64,000 nucleotides of DNA from Bacteroidales bacterium. Lineage in GTDB: Bacteria > Bacteroidota > Bacteroidia > Bacteroidales > Lentimicrobiaceae. Where the stretch lies: assembly GCA_016705005.1 (NCBI GenBank), contig JADIZB010000005.1, positions 62,001 to 126,000 of the forward strand, in the 5' to 3' direction. Each line of letters opens with the position of its first letter. Within the stretch, counting starts at the first letter, position 1. Below, piece by piece: positions 47,701 to 55,683 of this stretch. The notes under the pieces were generated by a model. The model saw nothing but the letters and a program-made list of their open reading frames with translations. It was not told the origin of the DNA and did no database searches. The translations under genes and the position numbers were made by a program.

Positions 47701-49057
47701 CATCAGCCATGTTACAAACGGGGTTCATTTACCTACCTGGACATCCCCGGCCTGGCAGGCCCTTTATAAGAAAACTTTTGGTGATGACTTTCTGCAACAT
47801 CAGTCAGACCGGAAGTTGTGGGAGAAGATACAGGATGTGCCGGATGAGGAGATATGGAAACTCCGCCAGCAGCACCGTAAGGAATTGTTCGATTACCTGC
47901 GCCGGAGATTGGGCGAAGACCTCAAGCGGAGGCAGGAAAGTCCGAAGTTTATTCTTCGAACCCTCGAAACACTGAACGAAAAAACACTGACAATAGGTTT
48001 TGCACGAAGATTCGCTACATACAAAAGGGCATATCTTCTTTTTAATAATCTGGATCGGCTTTCGCAACTGGTGAACAATGCAAAACAACCGGTACAGTTT
48101 ATCTTTGCCGGCAAAGCCCATCCTGCCGACAAGGCAGGACAGGACCTCATCAAGAGGATCATTGAAGTCTCCAAAATGCCTGAGTTTACCGGAAAAATTA
48201 TCTTTGTTGAAAACTACGACATGTCACTTGGAGCCAAACTGGTTCAGGGTGTCGATGTATGGCTGAATACCCCCACCCGGCCACTTGAAGCTTCAGGCAC
48301 CAGTGGTGAAAAAGCAATCATGAATGGCGTGGTGAATTTCTCTGTGCTCGACGGATGGTGGGCCGAAGGTTACAAACCCGATGCCGGATGGGCACTTCAG
48401 GAGGAACGGACGTACGAAAACCAGCAATTCCAGGATGAACTGGATGCTGAAAGTATCTATAATATTTTTGCAGAAGAAATTGTACCCCATTTCTATGACC
48501 GGGACGAAAAGGGAATACCACACAAATGGGTCTCTTTTGTAAAAAATACAATTTCGGGTATTGCCCCGGAATTTACCATGAAACGGATGATCGACGATTA
48601 CTATCATCAGTTTTATAACAAGCTGGTGAGTCGTTCTACTATGCTTTTCGACAGGGATTTTGAAGGCATCAGGCAGCTATCATCCTGGAAACGAAAAATG
48701 ATCAGAGGCTGGGATAGTATTGAAACTGTTTCCGTCAGAATGCCTAATTCAACAAGGAAACCACTGAGGCTCGGTGAAAATTATGTTGCTGAAGTGGTGT
48801 TGAATGTGAACGAACTTGCCGCACATGATGTCGGTCTTGAAATTCTCTTTGGACATAAAGTAAATGATGAAGTCAAAAGCCTCTCTTTTGTTGAAGAAAT
48901 GACCGTGGCCGGGGTGAACGGAAACATCGTTACTTTTTTTATAGAGATTCCTACACTACAGGCCGGTGTGTTTGACTTTGCTTTCAGGCTTTATCCCAAG
49001 CATCCTCTACTTCCTCACCGGCAGGATTTTAATCTGGTGAAATGGATTTCTCAATGA
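44789..49057 (+). CDS. glycogen synthase (GT3) / alpha-glucan phosphorylase (GT35) fusion
   Basis: A 1422-residue cytoplasmic fusion. Residues about 14-560 are a GT3-type (eukaryote-like) glycogen synthase: FETSWEICNKVGGIYTVVSTKAP, HFHEWMTGTGVLYL, TTHATALGRAVAG, and the C-terminal SYYEPWGYTPLESLAF donor site. Residues about 592-670 form a DUF3417-like linker (RFNGLKRISRNLWWAWQPH). Residues about 680-1310 are a GT35 phosphorylase: YFSMEYGLHDTVQIFSGGLGVLAGDYLKEA, VTNGVHLPTW, AGKAHPADKAG, and PLP Lys-1175 in EASGTSGEKAIMNG. A beta-rich C-terminal domain completes the chain. Synthase builds and phosphorylase degrades the same polymer, so the two halves must be controlled against each other. ATG 44789 or ATG 44804 are both possible starts. 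Confidence 0.94.
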   Translation: MIKPEMTEQKNIKPDYIFETSWEICNKVGGIYTVVSTKAPGIQKEFEDNYILIGPDVWKETNKNPDFIEDRYIYRSWREHAEAQGIRLRIGRWNIESNPIVVLVDFTPYFQIKDKIFANFWETYQLDSISGQWDYVEPALFGYAAAKVIESFYEFNLTAHDRIIAHFHEWMTGTGVLYLREYVPQVGCVFTTHATALGRAVAGNHLPLYGEFSSYPPDAAARRFDIVSKFSLERAAALSSDAFTTVSDITALECSYFLSRPVDLVTPNGFDDSFTPDAAEFENRRGMARIKLMQISRAMFNIDLPDDTLLLVNSGRYEFRNKGIDLYIDALAELNKTPDLNRTIIGFITVPANHSGPSASLVARLNDPDFTAPTKGQYLTHGLFEPEHDQVLNKARAAGLLNRPEDKVKLIFVPSYLSGSDGVFNFSYYELLIGFDLSVFPSYYEPWGYTPLESLAFHIPTITTSLAGFGLWIREKRKDHEPGAWVIDRTDTNSLEVTHKICSIIQSYAAFDRKKIDESREKAFSISRIALWHELAGKYHEAYSVALKKVQGREELFRDKRTPDLLMAFPLKKHQAPVWNKVLVKPGIPERFNGLKRISRNLWWAWQPHAMELFRMIDPIQWEALNHNPIALIESLTVKQMLQLERNEVFLNKLDQIYEEFETYMKKASEKPVHQVAYFSMEYGLHDTVQIFSGGLGVLAGDYLKEASDSNVNLVAVGLLYRYGYFRQNLSTFGDQIASYSPQKFTHMPLKPVRNGNGEWVMITLALPGRTLYAKVWKLDVGRIPLYLLDADLDENNEADRMITHQLYGGDWDNRFKQELLLGVGGIRLLNALHQKPDIYHCNEGHAAFIGIERLRLLVQDQKFSFDQAVEIVRSTQLFTTHTPVPAGHDAFSEDVLRAYIPHYADRLNITWNTFMNLGRFVEDKLDEKFSMSVLATRLSQEMNGVSRIHGRVSREMFQGMFEGYFADELYISHVTNGVHLPTWTSPAWQALYKKTFGDDFLQHQSDRKLWEKIQDVPDEEIWKLRQQHRKELFDYLRRRLGEDLKRRQESPKFILRTLETLNEKTLTIGFARRFATYKRAYLLFNNLDRLSQLVNNAKQPVQFIFAGKAHPADKAGQDLIKRIIEVSKMPEFTGKIIFVENYDMSLGAKLVQGVDVWLNTPTRPLEASGTSGEKAIMNGVVNFSVLDGWWAEGYKPDAGWALQEERTYENQQFQDELDAESIYNIFAEEIVPHFYDRDEKGIPHKWVSFVKNTISGIAPEFTMKRMIDDYYHQFYNKLVSRSTMLFDRDFEGIRQLSSWKRKMIRGWDSIETVSVRMPNSTRKPLRLGENYVAEVVLNVNELAAHDVGLEILFGHKVNDEVKSLSFVEEMTVAGVNGNIVTFFIEIPTLQAGVFDFAFRLYPKHPLLPHRQDFNLVKWISQ

Positions 49058-49153
49058 TGATAAGTCAGATTGCACTGTTCACCTTGTCAGAAACAAGGTG
49101 TATGTGAAAAGTGGAATGTTAAATTATCGAATTTCAAACCCAAAATCAATAAT

Positions 49154-49900
49154 ATGAAATTACTCGAAGGAAAAACAGCCCTGATAACTGGTGGTGCCAG
49201 AGGTATCGGCAAGGCTATAGCCCTCAGATTTGCTTTCCACGGAGCAAATGTGGCTTTCTCTGACCTCAATTATGATGATGCAGCCAGGGCGCTTGAAACT
49301 GAGCTTTCAGCTTATGGGATAAAAGCGAAGGGATATGCCAGTGATGCCAGTTCATTCGATGGCAGTGAGAAACTTATCGATGAGATAATGGCAGACTTCG
49401 GCCGTATCGATGTTCTTGTTAACAATGCAGGCATTACCCGCGATAATCTGCTGATGCGGATGTCAGAGTCTGACTGGGACCTCGTTATTAAGGTAAACCT
49501 TAAGTCGGTGTTTAATATGACCAAAGCTGTTCAGAAGGTAATGCTGAAACAAAGAAGTGGCTCTATCATCAATATGAGTTCAGTTGTAGGCGTTGGTGGT
49601 AATGCAGGACAGTCAAATTATTCAGCATCGAAGGCTGGTTTGATTGGCTTTACCAAGTCAATGGCCCAGGAACTTGGCTCCCGCAGTATCCGCTGTAACG
49701 CCATCGCACCCGGGTTCATCGAAACGGATATGACGGCAAAACTAACCGACGAAGTGCGCAAAGCCTGGATTGACGATATCCCGCTGCGCCGTGGTGGCAA
49801 GCCTGAGGATGTTGCTGATGTCAGCCTGTTTCTTGCCTCAGACCTGTCATCTTATGTAACCGGTCAGGTTATCAATGTTTGTGGTGGAATGCAGATGTAA
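49154..49900 (+). CDS. fabG: 3-oxoacyl-ACP reductase (FabG-like short-chain dehydrogenase)
   Basis: A 248-residue NAD(P)H-dependent reductase from ATG 49154 (MKLLEGKTALITGGARGIG), which gives the canonical length; an upstream in-frame extension to 49070 is not supported. Visible motifs are the cofactor loop TGGARGIG, NNAG, the catalytic Ser in INMSSVVG, the Tyr-Lys pair in YSASKAG, and PGFIETDM. It reduces 3-oxoacyl-ACP in fatty acid synthesis. It sits 96 bases after the glycogen fusion gene, and may be read through from that operon, but the functions are not related. It ends in a strong terminator. Confidence 0.93.
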   Translation: MKLLEGKTALITGGARGIGKAIALRFAFHGANVAFSDLNYDDAARALETELSAYGIKAKGYASDASSFDGSEKLIDEIMADFGRIDVLVNNAGITRDNLLMRMSESDWDLVIKVNLKSVFNMTKAVQKVMLKQRSGSIINMSSVVGVGGNAGQSNYSASKAGLIGFTKSMAQELGSRSIRCNAIAPGFIETDMTAKLTDEVRKAWIDDIPLRRGGKPEDVADVSLFLASDLSSYVTGQVINVCGGMQM

Positions 49901-49967
49901 AGTCAGGTAACAGTTTACAACTAACAGTTAACAGTTAATTAATTGATTTTAAGGAATATTTTTGATT

Positions 49968-49993
49968 AGGCTGCCAGAGGGCAGCCTTTTTTT
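49968..49993 (+). terminator. intrinsic terminator after fabG
   Basis: AGGCTGCC/GGCAGCCT with a four-base AGAG loop, then a run of seven T. Confidence 0.92.
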
Positions 49994-50040
49994 CTTTAGA
50001 ATACCTGTATAGATTGAAAATCATTTAGGACATGGTTTGA

Positions 50041-50556
50041 TCACCGGTTTTGATTAATTTCCTGACAATTCTTCTTCTGATTCTCTATAAATCCTTCACA
50101 ATCATACATTTTCCTGTAAATGAGTTTATTTTTCGTTTTGAAAATATGCGGTCTCCATCCGAAAATATTCAATGTCCCGGTCGATCCCTCCTGTATCAGA
50201 AAACACTTTTCTTTGATTCCGGATGCTGTTTTGAATTTAATTCCAATCGATGACCATCCGGGATACAGGGCCTCTTTCATCTGACATTTGTCCCATGCAG
50301 CATCCTCAACACAGGGCTTGCTTTTCAGCCACAAAGTTATGGTATCGAGATTCGGAACATGGGTAATCTGCATACCGCTTCCCGGACCATTATAAAAACT
50401 CATCCCATGTTTTCTCTTTTTTACCTCTTTCCGGATGATCCGTTCCACTTTACCGAAATTTTCTTTTTCGGCTGCTTTGCATAAAGTGCATCGATCCTGC
50501 GACTGAGCCAGGTTCAGAAAAAGAAAAGACAGAAGAAATAACAATAGTTTTTTCAT
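50041..50556 (-). CDS. exported Cys-rich protein of unknown function
   Basis: A 171-residue protein from ATG 50556 (MKKLLLFLLSFLFLN), preferred because it gives a textbook signal peptide ending LAQSQ and avoids the 11-base overlap that ATG 50583 would cause. The mature part has seven Cys (CTLC near the start, then single Cys spread along the chain), suggesting disulfides, and a basic helix after the signal (KVERIIRKEVKKRKHG). I do not recognise the family. It is downstream of and probably cotranscribed with the GT39-like gene. Confidence 0.7.
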   Translation of the reverse strand: MKKLLLFLLSFLFLNLAQSQDRCTLCKAAEKENFGKVERIIRKEVKKRKHGMSFYNGPGSGMQITHVPNLDTITLWLKSKPCVEDAAWDKCQMKEALYPGWSSIGIKFKTASGIKEKCFLIQEGSTGTLNIFGWRPHIFKTKNKLIYRKMYDCEGFIENQKKNCQEINQNR

Positions 50557-50572
50557 TCGGTTGCCTTTCTGA

Positions 50573-52225
50573 TCATTTTCCATTTATATTATCTGCTTCC
50601 GGAATTGACATCACTTCATCTACCCTGAAAATGAAAATCGTGTCCACCGGACTTCGTGAAAAAGTCCATGGCGCTATTCTCACTGAATTGGAATACATGC
50701 TGGCCATGTTGTTTCCTGAGAAAAAAGTGAGCAGGCCGGCTTCTTTCCATTTTTTTTCAACCAGCGACAGTTTAAGGTTTGTGCCGGTCTCCTGTTTTGA
50801 AATATTGCCGGGGTACACAAAATAATCACCTGGTTTAACAGGAGATTGATCGGTGGCATACTGCAGCATTCCGTTCTCGTTTGAATACCATTGCCAGCCC
50901 CAATGACCTGCTGTCCATACTGTTTTCCCTTCCGGCAGTTTAATTTCTGCAGCCATTTTCCTGTAATAACCTGCGTAATTATAGTCGGAAATACCCAGCA
51001 ACGATCCCAGCAACAGGGTAAGGACAATTGAAATCCTGTTGATTCCCGCTTTGATTGAATCAAAGCAGTACTGGCCAAAAAGCAGAATGAAAGGAAGAAT
51101 CAAAAGAATATGACGTGTTGCTATGAAAGGTGCGAATAAAATCATAAACGCAGATAATGAAGCCATAAAAAGGAATACCACGAACGACGCATCTGAGACG
51201 TATTTACGCAATCCTTCGGCTTTGATGTGCTTTATGAGCAGCCTGACCAAAGCATAGAAAACAATAAACCCATTCATTATAAAAATAATGTTCAGCAAAA
51301 TGGAATTTAGCTCATCGGGTATCAGACCATTCAGAGATAGTATCGCAAGCACTGAAAAACCGGCAAAAAGCAATACGTAAATGGTTTTTGCAGTCTTGGA
51401 ACGGAAATTTGCATAAATCAGGGAGACGGAAAAAGCCGACATAGAACCGGTGCAGGCTACAAAAGCCCAGAACCTGTTGATGTGAAATTCTCCTTTAGGC
51501 CTGTCGAGGAAATGTATTGAACCATATTCATGATAATTCCACCATGACCAGAGTGCAAGAATGGCTAAAGGAATAATCAATACTGTCAGATGCCTGTAAT
51601 CGCGCCTGAAGATGATGACCACACCTAAAACAACAAACAAGGGCAATACCGAGTACTTGATCATCAATCCCATTCCCAGGAGCAATGCAGCGAGGAAATA
51701 GTTTCTTAATTTCTCAGTTTGCCCTGCCCTGAGAAGGAAATAAGCCGAAAATAGAACAATGGCCAGTAGAGGAACATCGGTCATCAGATTCTGGTTTACG
51801 ATCAGTGCCGGGCTGAAAGCAAACAGCAGTAACAACGTTTTTCGCGGCCGTATTGAAAGGATCTCTGTCAGTTTAAAGAATCCAATCAAAGCCAGAAAGG
51901 TAAATATGGAAAGCAGCAGATGAAGAGGTATTTCACTCACCCCAAAGATGCTTGCTGATAAGGCTATCAGAAAAAAGAACAGGGGAGGCTGGTTATGACT
52001 GTACATCGGCGTAGGCACATTTTTCCAGTTGATGTATCCCGACATTGGCGTGGCCGGATTGCTCCCGATCCATTCCGCAGCTTCAATATGAAAAGTATCG
52101 TCAATATGAAAAGCCTTGTTCAGATTAATGGCCGTAAGGCCCAGCCATAACAGGATTATAAGAAAGTACCGGTGTTCTGTGAACTGCCGGATACGGTTAC
52201 CTGTAACATTCTTTGCTGACGACAA
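50573..52225 (-). CDS. GT39-like membrane glycosyltransferase
   Basis: A 550-residue polytopic membrane protein of the ArnT/PMT superfamily, which transfers sugars from lipid-phosphate donors on the periplasmic side of the membrane. After a basic N-terminus there are about eleven helices; the first extracytoplasmic loop has the catalytic-type acidic motif FHIDDTFHIEAA (Asp about 42-43) and the aromatic HNQPPLFFFL. The C-terminal 130 residues are soluble (about 420-550, TVWTAGHWGWQWYSNENG). The acceptor could be lipid A, a protein or a glycan; nothing nearby decides. The small exported Cys-rich gene follows. Confidence 0.85.
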   Translation of the reverse strand: MSSAKNVTGNRIRQFTEHRYFLIILLWLGLTAINLNKAFHIDDTFHIEAAEWIGSNPATPMSGYINWKNVPTPMYSHNQPPLFFFLIALSASIFGVSEIPLHLLLSIFTFLALIGFFKLTEILSIRPRKTLLLLFAFSPALIVNQNLMTDVPLLAIVLFSAYFLLRAGQTEKLRNYFLAALLLGMGLMIKYSVLPLFVVLGVVIIFRRDYRHLTVLIIPLAILALWSWWNYHEYGSIHFLDRPKGEFHINRFWAFVACTGSMSAFSVSLIYANFRSKTAKTIYVLLFAGFSVLAILSLNGLIPDELNSILLNIIFIMNGFIVFYALVRLLIKHIKAEGLRKYVSDASFVVFLFMASLSAFMILFAPFIATRHILLILPFILLFGQYCFDSIKAGINRISIVLTLLLGSLLGISDYNYAGYYRKMAAEIKLPEGKTVWTAGHWGWQWYSNENGMLQYATDQSPVKPGDYFVYPGNISKQETGTNLKLSLVEKKWKEAGLLTFFSGNNMASMYSNSVRIAPWTFSRSPVDTIFIFRVDEVMSIPEADNINGK

Positions 52226-52352
52226 GGCTAATCAGATTAAGGTTTTGGATGTATTACTTCCCGGATATTCCGGGAACACAAAATCTGTGCTAAACAAATA
52301 TAAAACTTAAATGATTGCTGTAATTGTTAATGCAAAATGTATTCAGGATGAT

Positions 52353-53450
52353 CTAACCCATGATTGAAACGCCAATGATTTTCCCTATGCCAAAGGTTAT
52401 GGCTGCCGCTGCCAGGCCGAAAAAAACCTGCCTTAACCCTGAAAACCAGACATTTTTTCCTGTAAAAAGGGTAATGGCTGCTCCAATTAAAAACAAACCT
52501 GTAGCACTTGCCCCGACACTTAACAATATGGCCTGGGTGCCATTGGTGAACATAAACGGAATAACAGGGATCACCGCTCCAACAGAGAAAAGGATAAAGG
52601 AATAGATGGCCGCCTCAATGGCAGAACCTTTCAACTCTTCGGCATTGATTCCCAGTTCTTCCTTTACCAGGACTTCATGGGCATGGTCCTTATCCAGCAT
52701 AATATCGGCTGCCATCCGATGCGCCTGATCTTCTGCTATGCCTTTTGCCATGTAAATTAATGCCAGCTCTCTTGCTTCACCTTCCGGATTGGTTTCGAGC
52801 TCATCCATCTCTATCTGCATCTGATTTTCATACAGTTCCTGAGAGCTCTTTACAGATATCCATTCACCAAGCGCCATGGAAAGAGCCCCGGCAAGCAATC
52901 CGGCAAGGCCAGCAAGCAAAACCCCCTGCTGACCTGAGGTTGCTCCGGCTATGCCCATTACAAGGCTGAAATTGGAAACCAGTCCGTCATTTCCACCCAA
53001 AACAGCGGCCCGGATGGCATTTCCGCCTACTGACCGGTGTCTGGTCTCAAATCTGGAGAGTTGTTTGCCTGAAATGTTTTCTTCCTTCTCAAGGATCGAC
53101 TGGAGAATTTTTACATGATTGGTCTCAGAACCTGTAACTGCCTGATTGTTCTTCTCTTTTGTGATTATCGTAGCCCTTGATAAGGTTTTTTCCGTATCCA
53201 TCAATGAACCAAGCACATAATCATACCCGAATACCCTTCCAATCAGGTTAAAAACCCTGGCCCGCCATGAGGGCTCCATTAATTTGTCGGGGCTGATATT
53301 TTCCTTTTTTGCAAAAGCCTCGGCATGACTCCTTTCAATTTCACTCATTTGCCTGTAAATGCCGGCAATTAATGTATCACTTTCGTTTTCAGCAAGTTTT
53401 TGATAAAGGTAGCAGGCATCTATTTCGGTCTGGATATTCTTGTTTTTCAT
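52353..53450 (-). CDS. ferritin-like / VIT1-CCC1 family membrane transporter
   Basis: A 365-residue fusion. The N-terminal part (about 1-130) is a ferritin/rubrerythrin-like helical domain with Glu and His in the expected spacing (EIDACYLYQKLAEN, EIERSHAEAF, ETNHVKILQSI), likely to bind iron. The C-terminal part (about 140-365) is a VIT1/CCC1 five-helix transporter: RAAVLGGNDGLVSNFSLVMGIAGA, GALSMALGEWISVKSSQE with its Gly and Met, and a metal-binding loop. Such proteins export or detoxify Fe2+ (or Mn2+) from the cytoplasm. It is monocistronic. Confidence 0.92.
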   Translation of the reverse strand: MKNKNIQTEIDACYLYQKLAENESDTLIAGIYRQMSEIERSHAEAFAKKENISPDKLMEPSWRARVFNLIGRVFGYDYVLGSLMDTEKTLSRATIITKEKNNQAVTGSETNHVKILQSILEKEENISGKQLSRFETRHRSVGGNAIRAAVLGGNDGLVSNFSLVMGIAGATSGQQGVLLAGLAGLLAGALSMALGEWISVKSSQELYENQMQIEMDELETNPEGEARELALIYMAKGIAEDQAHRMAADIMLDKDHAHEVLVKEELGINAEELKGSAIEAAIYSFILFSVGAVIPVIPFMFTNGTQAILLSVGASATGLFLIGAAITLFTGKNVWFSGLRQVFFGLAAAAITFGIGKIIGVSIMG

Positions 53451-53771
53451 TAGCTGTTATTTGTTATCAGCAGATTTATGGTTCTTTATAAAACACAACA
53501 CAAACCTGTTACAGACTATTCTAAGGTAATCTGAACAGACGGTAAAATTAGATAATATTCCGGACCTTTAAAATGATATTAAATGTATTGTCTTTGTAAT
53601 AAATGGGTTCCATTTTGATCAGATTTTAATCATTTAGGTAAGACTGAAAAATTATGATTAATTCACTGACATTAAATGGATAAAAAATTGTTAACCAATG
53701 GATTAATAAGAAAAGGAGCCTGAATTTGTATCCAGGCTCCTAAGTTGACTGTATTATTGATTTATGCAGGC
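53451..53771. other. intergenic stretch with terminator of the envelope cassette
   Basis: About 320 AT-rich bases between the VIT gene and the last gene of the cassette. Its only clear feature is the hairpin at 53714-53741, listed separately. A promoter for the VIT gene should be here but no good element was found. Confidence 0.5.
53714..53741 (-). terminator. intrinsic terminator of the envelope cassette
   Basis: On the minus strand AGGAGCCTG pairs with CAGGCTCCT around a ten-base loop, followed by TTTTCTTATT. It lies just behind the stop of the last gene of the four-gene operon. Confidence 0.85.
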
Positions 53772-54242
53772 TCATGGCCCGGTTATGGTATCTGAAACTT
53801 TCCGCATGGTATCATTTATGTTTGGCTCAGCAAATGCATCAACTATACTTTGCATGGAAGGTGATGCTGAATCAATCCCGGCTTTTTCCAGTAAGACCTG
53901 CTTCAGGTAGAACTCACGTGCTTCAGGTGGGCTGTATCCGGCCTCTGTAAGGGCATTTACTGCTTCACGGGGCGATTGCTCGAATACCTGTAGCTTGTTG
54001 AGATACAAGCCGGCAAGCACTGCCAGAAAGGCTGTAAAACCGGTTAGTGTCCGGCGAAAGTGATTGGTATCAGGACTTAGTTGGTTCTTTTTCAATCCAC
54101 CACTATAGGCAATCAGTGCCAGGGCTATAGCCAGACGCATCCAGTCATGATCGGCTATTCCGATCACAAGGCCACCAAGAAAGCCGATGCCGGCACCTTC
54201 CGCCAATTCCCTGGTATTCTTAAGCATATCAGTAATTTGCAA
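53772..54242 (-). CDS. three-helix membrane protein with extracytoplasmic AGY-motif domain (short)
   Basis: A 156-residue protein, the last of the four-gene cassette. Three hydrophobic, Gly-rich helices (about 16-30, 34-48, 66-82) place the C-terminal 75 residues outside the cytoplasm if the N-terminus is inside. The domain begins FEQSPREAVNALTEAGYSPPEAREFYL, matching the equivalent segment of the longer membrane protein (F..S...V..[LW]T[ED]AGY....AR). I do not recognise a family. Its start lies 14 bases inside the end of the protease gene, so the two are translationally coupled. Confidence 0.78.
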   Translation of the reverse strand: MQITDMLKNTRELAEGAGIGFLGGLVIGIADHDWMRLAIALALIAYSGGLKKNQLSPDTNHFRRTLTGFTAFLAVLAGLYLNKLQVFEQSPREAVNALTEAGYSPPEAREFYLKQVLLEKAGIDSASPSMQSIVDAFAEPNINDTMRKVSDTITGP

Positions 54243-55665
54243 ACGAATGCATGTACATGGACAGATAATAATGCATATACAATTTCATATAATCTGCGTC
54301 ACTCAGCAGGTTGGTATTATATACCATGAAAGTTACAAGCAGATACGGCCCATTGACTTCAGCAGTAAAAGTAACAGACTCACCGGAAACTGTTCCTGAA
54401 ATCCGGTTAACTGTAAAACTGGCAGTCTCTGCTTCGTCATTCACAACTACTTCATCGGGTGAGTCGGCGATTTCTTCCCATTCACCCTCAGGGAAGTTTT
54501 CCTGAAATACGATCAAAGCATTGGTTTTCGCGTTCTCATAGGTTTCAGCATAAAATGGCAGGGCATTGGAATAGAGTGTTTCATCGGCACTGCGAACATA
54601 AAACCAGCCGTTTTCAACATTGAAGTTCTCCCCATATGGGATGGTAATGGTTGCGCCGGTTTCAAAGTCTTCATATATGTCAAACATTCTGTCGGACATA
54701 TCGATATTAAAGGACTCAAAAACAGCTACAAGATCTTGTTTATCCTGCTCCGAAAGGGTTCCCAGGATGTCATCAAAGCTGGCTGTCCAGGTTTTTGAAA
54801 TTGATTGGTTGCCGTTTATCAGGGTGTTTTCTTCGGCTTCCTTTTCAAGCTCCCTGATTTCTTCTTCAGGGGTGGCGCCTTCTTCAATGATAGTCCTGCT
54901 GCTGTATAGGCTAACCTGAACTGAAGGTTCTGCCGGGACAACATCTTTTGAACCGGTCAGCTTTGGAACATAATAACTTGCCGGCATTGCCCAGTTGATC
55001 CTGGCTGTGCCATCCCTTAGTCCGCCATCGGCTATGCCGATTACGGTTCCTGTTTTGGTCATAATGGGAGCTCCTGAATGGCCGGGCTGAATGGTTGAAC
55101 TGATGCGGAGAATACGGGCACCTGGCAGGGGATATCCCTGGGTTTTAAGCTCGTCTTTGAGCTTGTTGCCTGTAAGGATGTTGTTCAGTGTCGGCGTTTC
55201 CTCGAGGCTTCTCGATAACCTGATGTCATCGCCCTGCATGGTAAATACGGAATGCGGAAACCCCCAGACATAATACTCACCCATTGAATTTGGATCTGCC
55301 TCCTGCAGCTGAAGTGGAACCAGTTTCAAGTCGGAATCCAGCCTCAGTAAAGCAAGATCAGCTTCCTTTAACACCTTTTCAATTTTCGCAGTAGCCGGAC
55401 CGACACCGGTTTTGTAAACCGTGATTTTATCAGCCCCGGTCACAGCATGAAGTGCCGTTACAATCAGGGTTGGTTCTTTCCAGCACCACCCGGTGGCAGT
55501 GCCTACCTCTTTAACTACCTTACCGTTGCTTTTTTTGTGGTAGGTGGTCTGAATTTTAACGACGGATGTTTTGGCATTATCCCTGTCTTTTTGCTGAGCA
55601 TTTGCGTTGGTCATACTTCCGGCAAACGTCAAAAGCATTATCAGGTTTAAGTATCTGTTATTCAT
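54229..55665 (-). CDS. exported trypsin-like serine protease
   Basis: A 478-residue protein with a signal peptide (residues 1-23, ending NANAQ) and a trypsin/HtrA-type protease domain (about 30-225). The catalytic triad is His-73 (VTALHAVTG), Asp-103 (EADLALLRL) and Ser-197 (QPGHSGAPI). No PDZ domain follows; instead there is an acidic linker (about 258-285, rich in Glu) and a C-terminal beta domain of about 190 residues that I cannot assign. It should act in the periplasm or at the cell surface. It is the third gene of the cassette, 18 bases behind the long membrane protein and overlapping the short one. Confidence 0.88.
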   Translation of the reverse strand: MNNRYLNLIMLLTFAGSMTNANAQQKDRDNAKTSVVKIQTTYHKKSNGKVVKEVGTATGWCWKEPTLIVTALHAVTGADKITVYKTGVGPATAKIEKVLKEADLALLRLDSDLKLVPLQLQEADPNSMGEYYVWGFPHSVFTMQGDDIRLSRSLEETPTLNNILTGNKLKDELKTQGYPLPGARILRISSTIQPGHSGAPIMTKTGTVIGIADGGLRDGTARINWAMPASYYVPKLTGSKDVVPAEPSVQVSLYSSRTIIEEGATPEEEIRELEKEAEENTLINGNQSISKTWTASFDDILGTLSEQDKQDLVAVFESFNIDMSDRMFDIYEDFETGATITIPYGENFNVENGWFYVRSADETLYSNALPFYAETYENAKTNALIVFQENFPEGEWEEIADSPDEVVVNDEAETASFTVNRISGTVSGESVTFTAEVNGPYLLVTFMVYNTNLLSDADYMKLYMHYYLSMYMHSFANY

Positions 55666-55683
55666 AGGTTTAGCTCTGATAGG

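Noticed and set aside
48122..48141. CCTGCCGACAAGGCAGG inside the phosphorylase gene, like the 27482 palindrome
   Set aside because: The codons encode the conserved phosphorylase motif HPADKAG, so the resemblance is coincidental.
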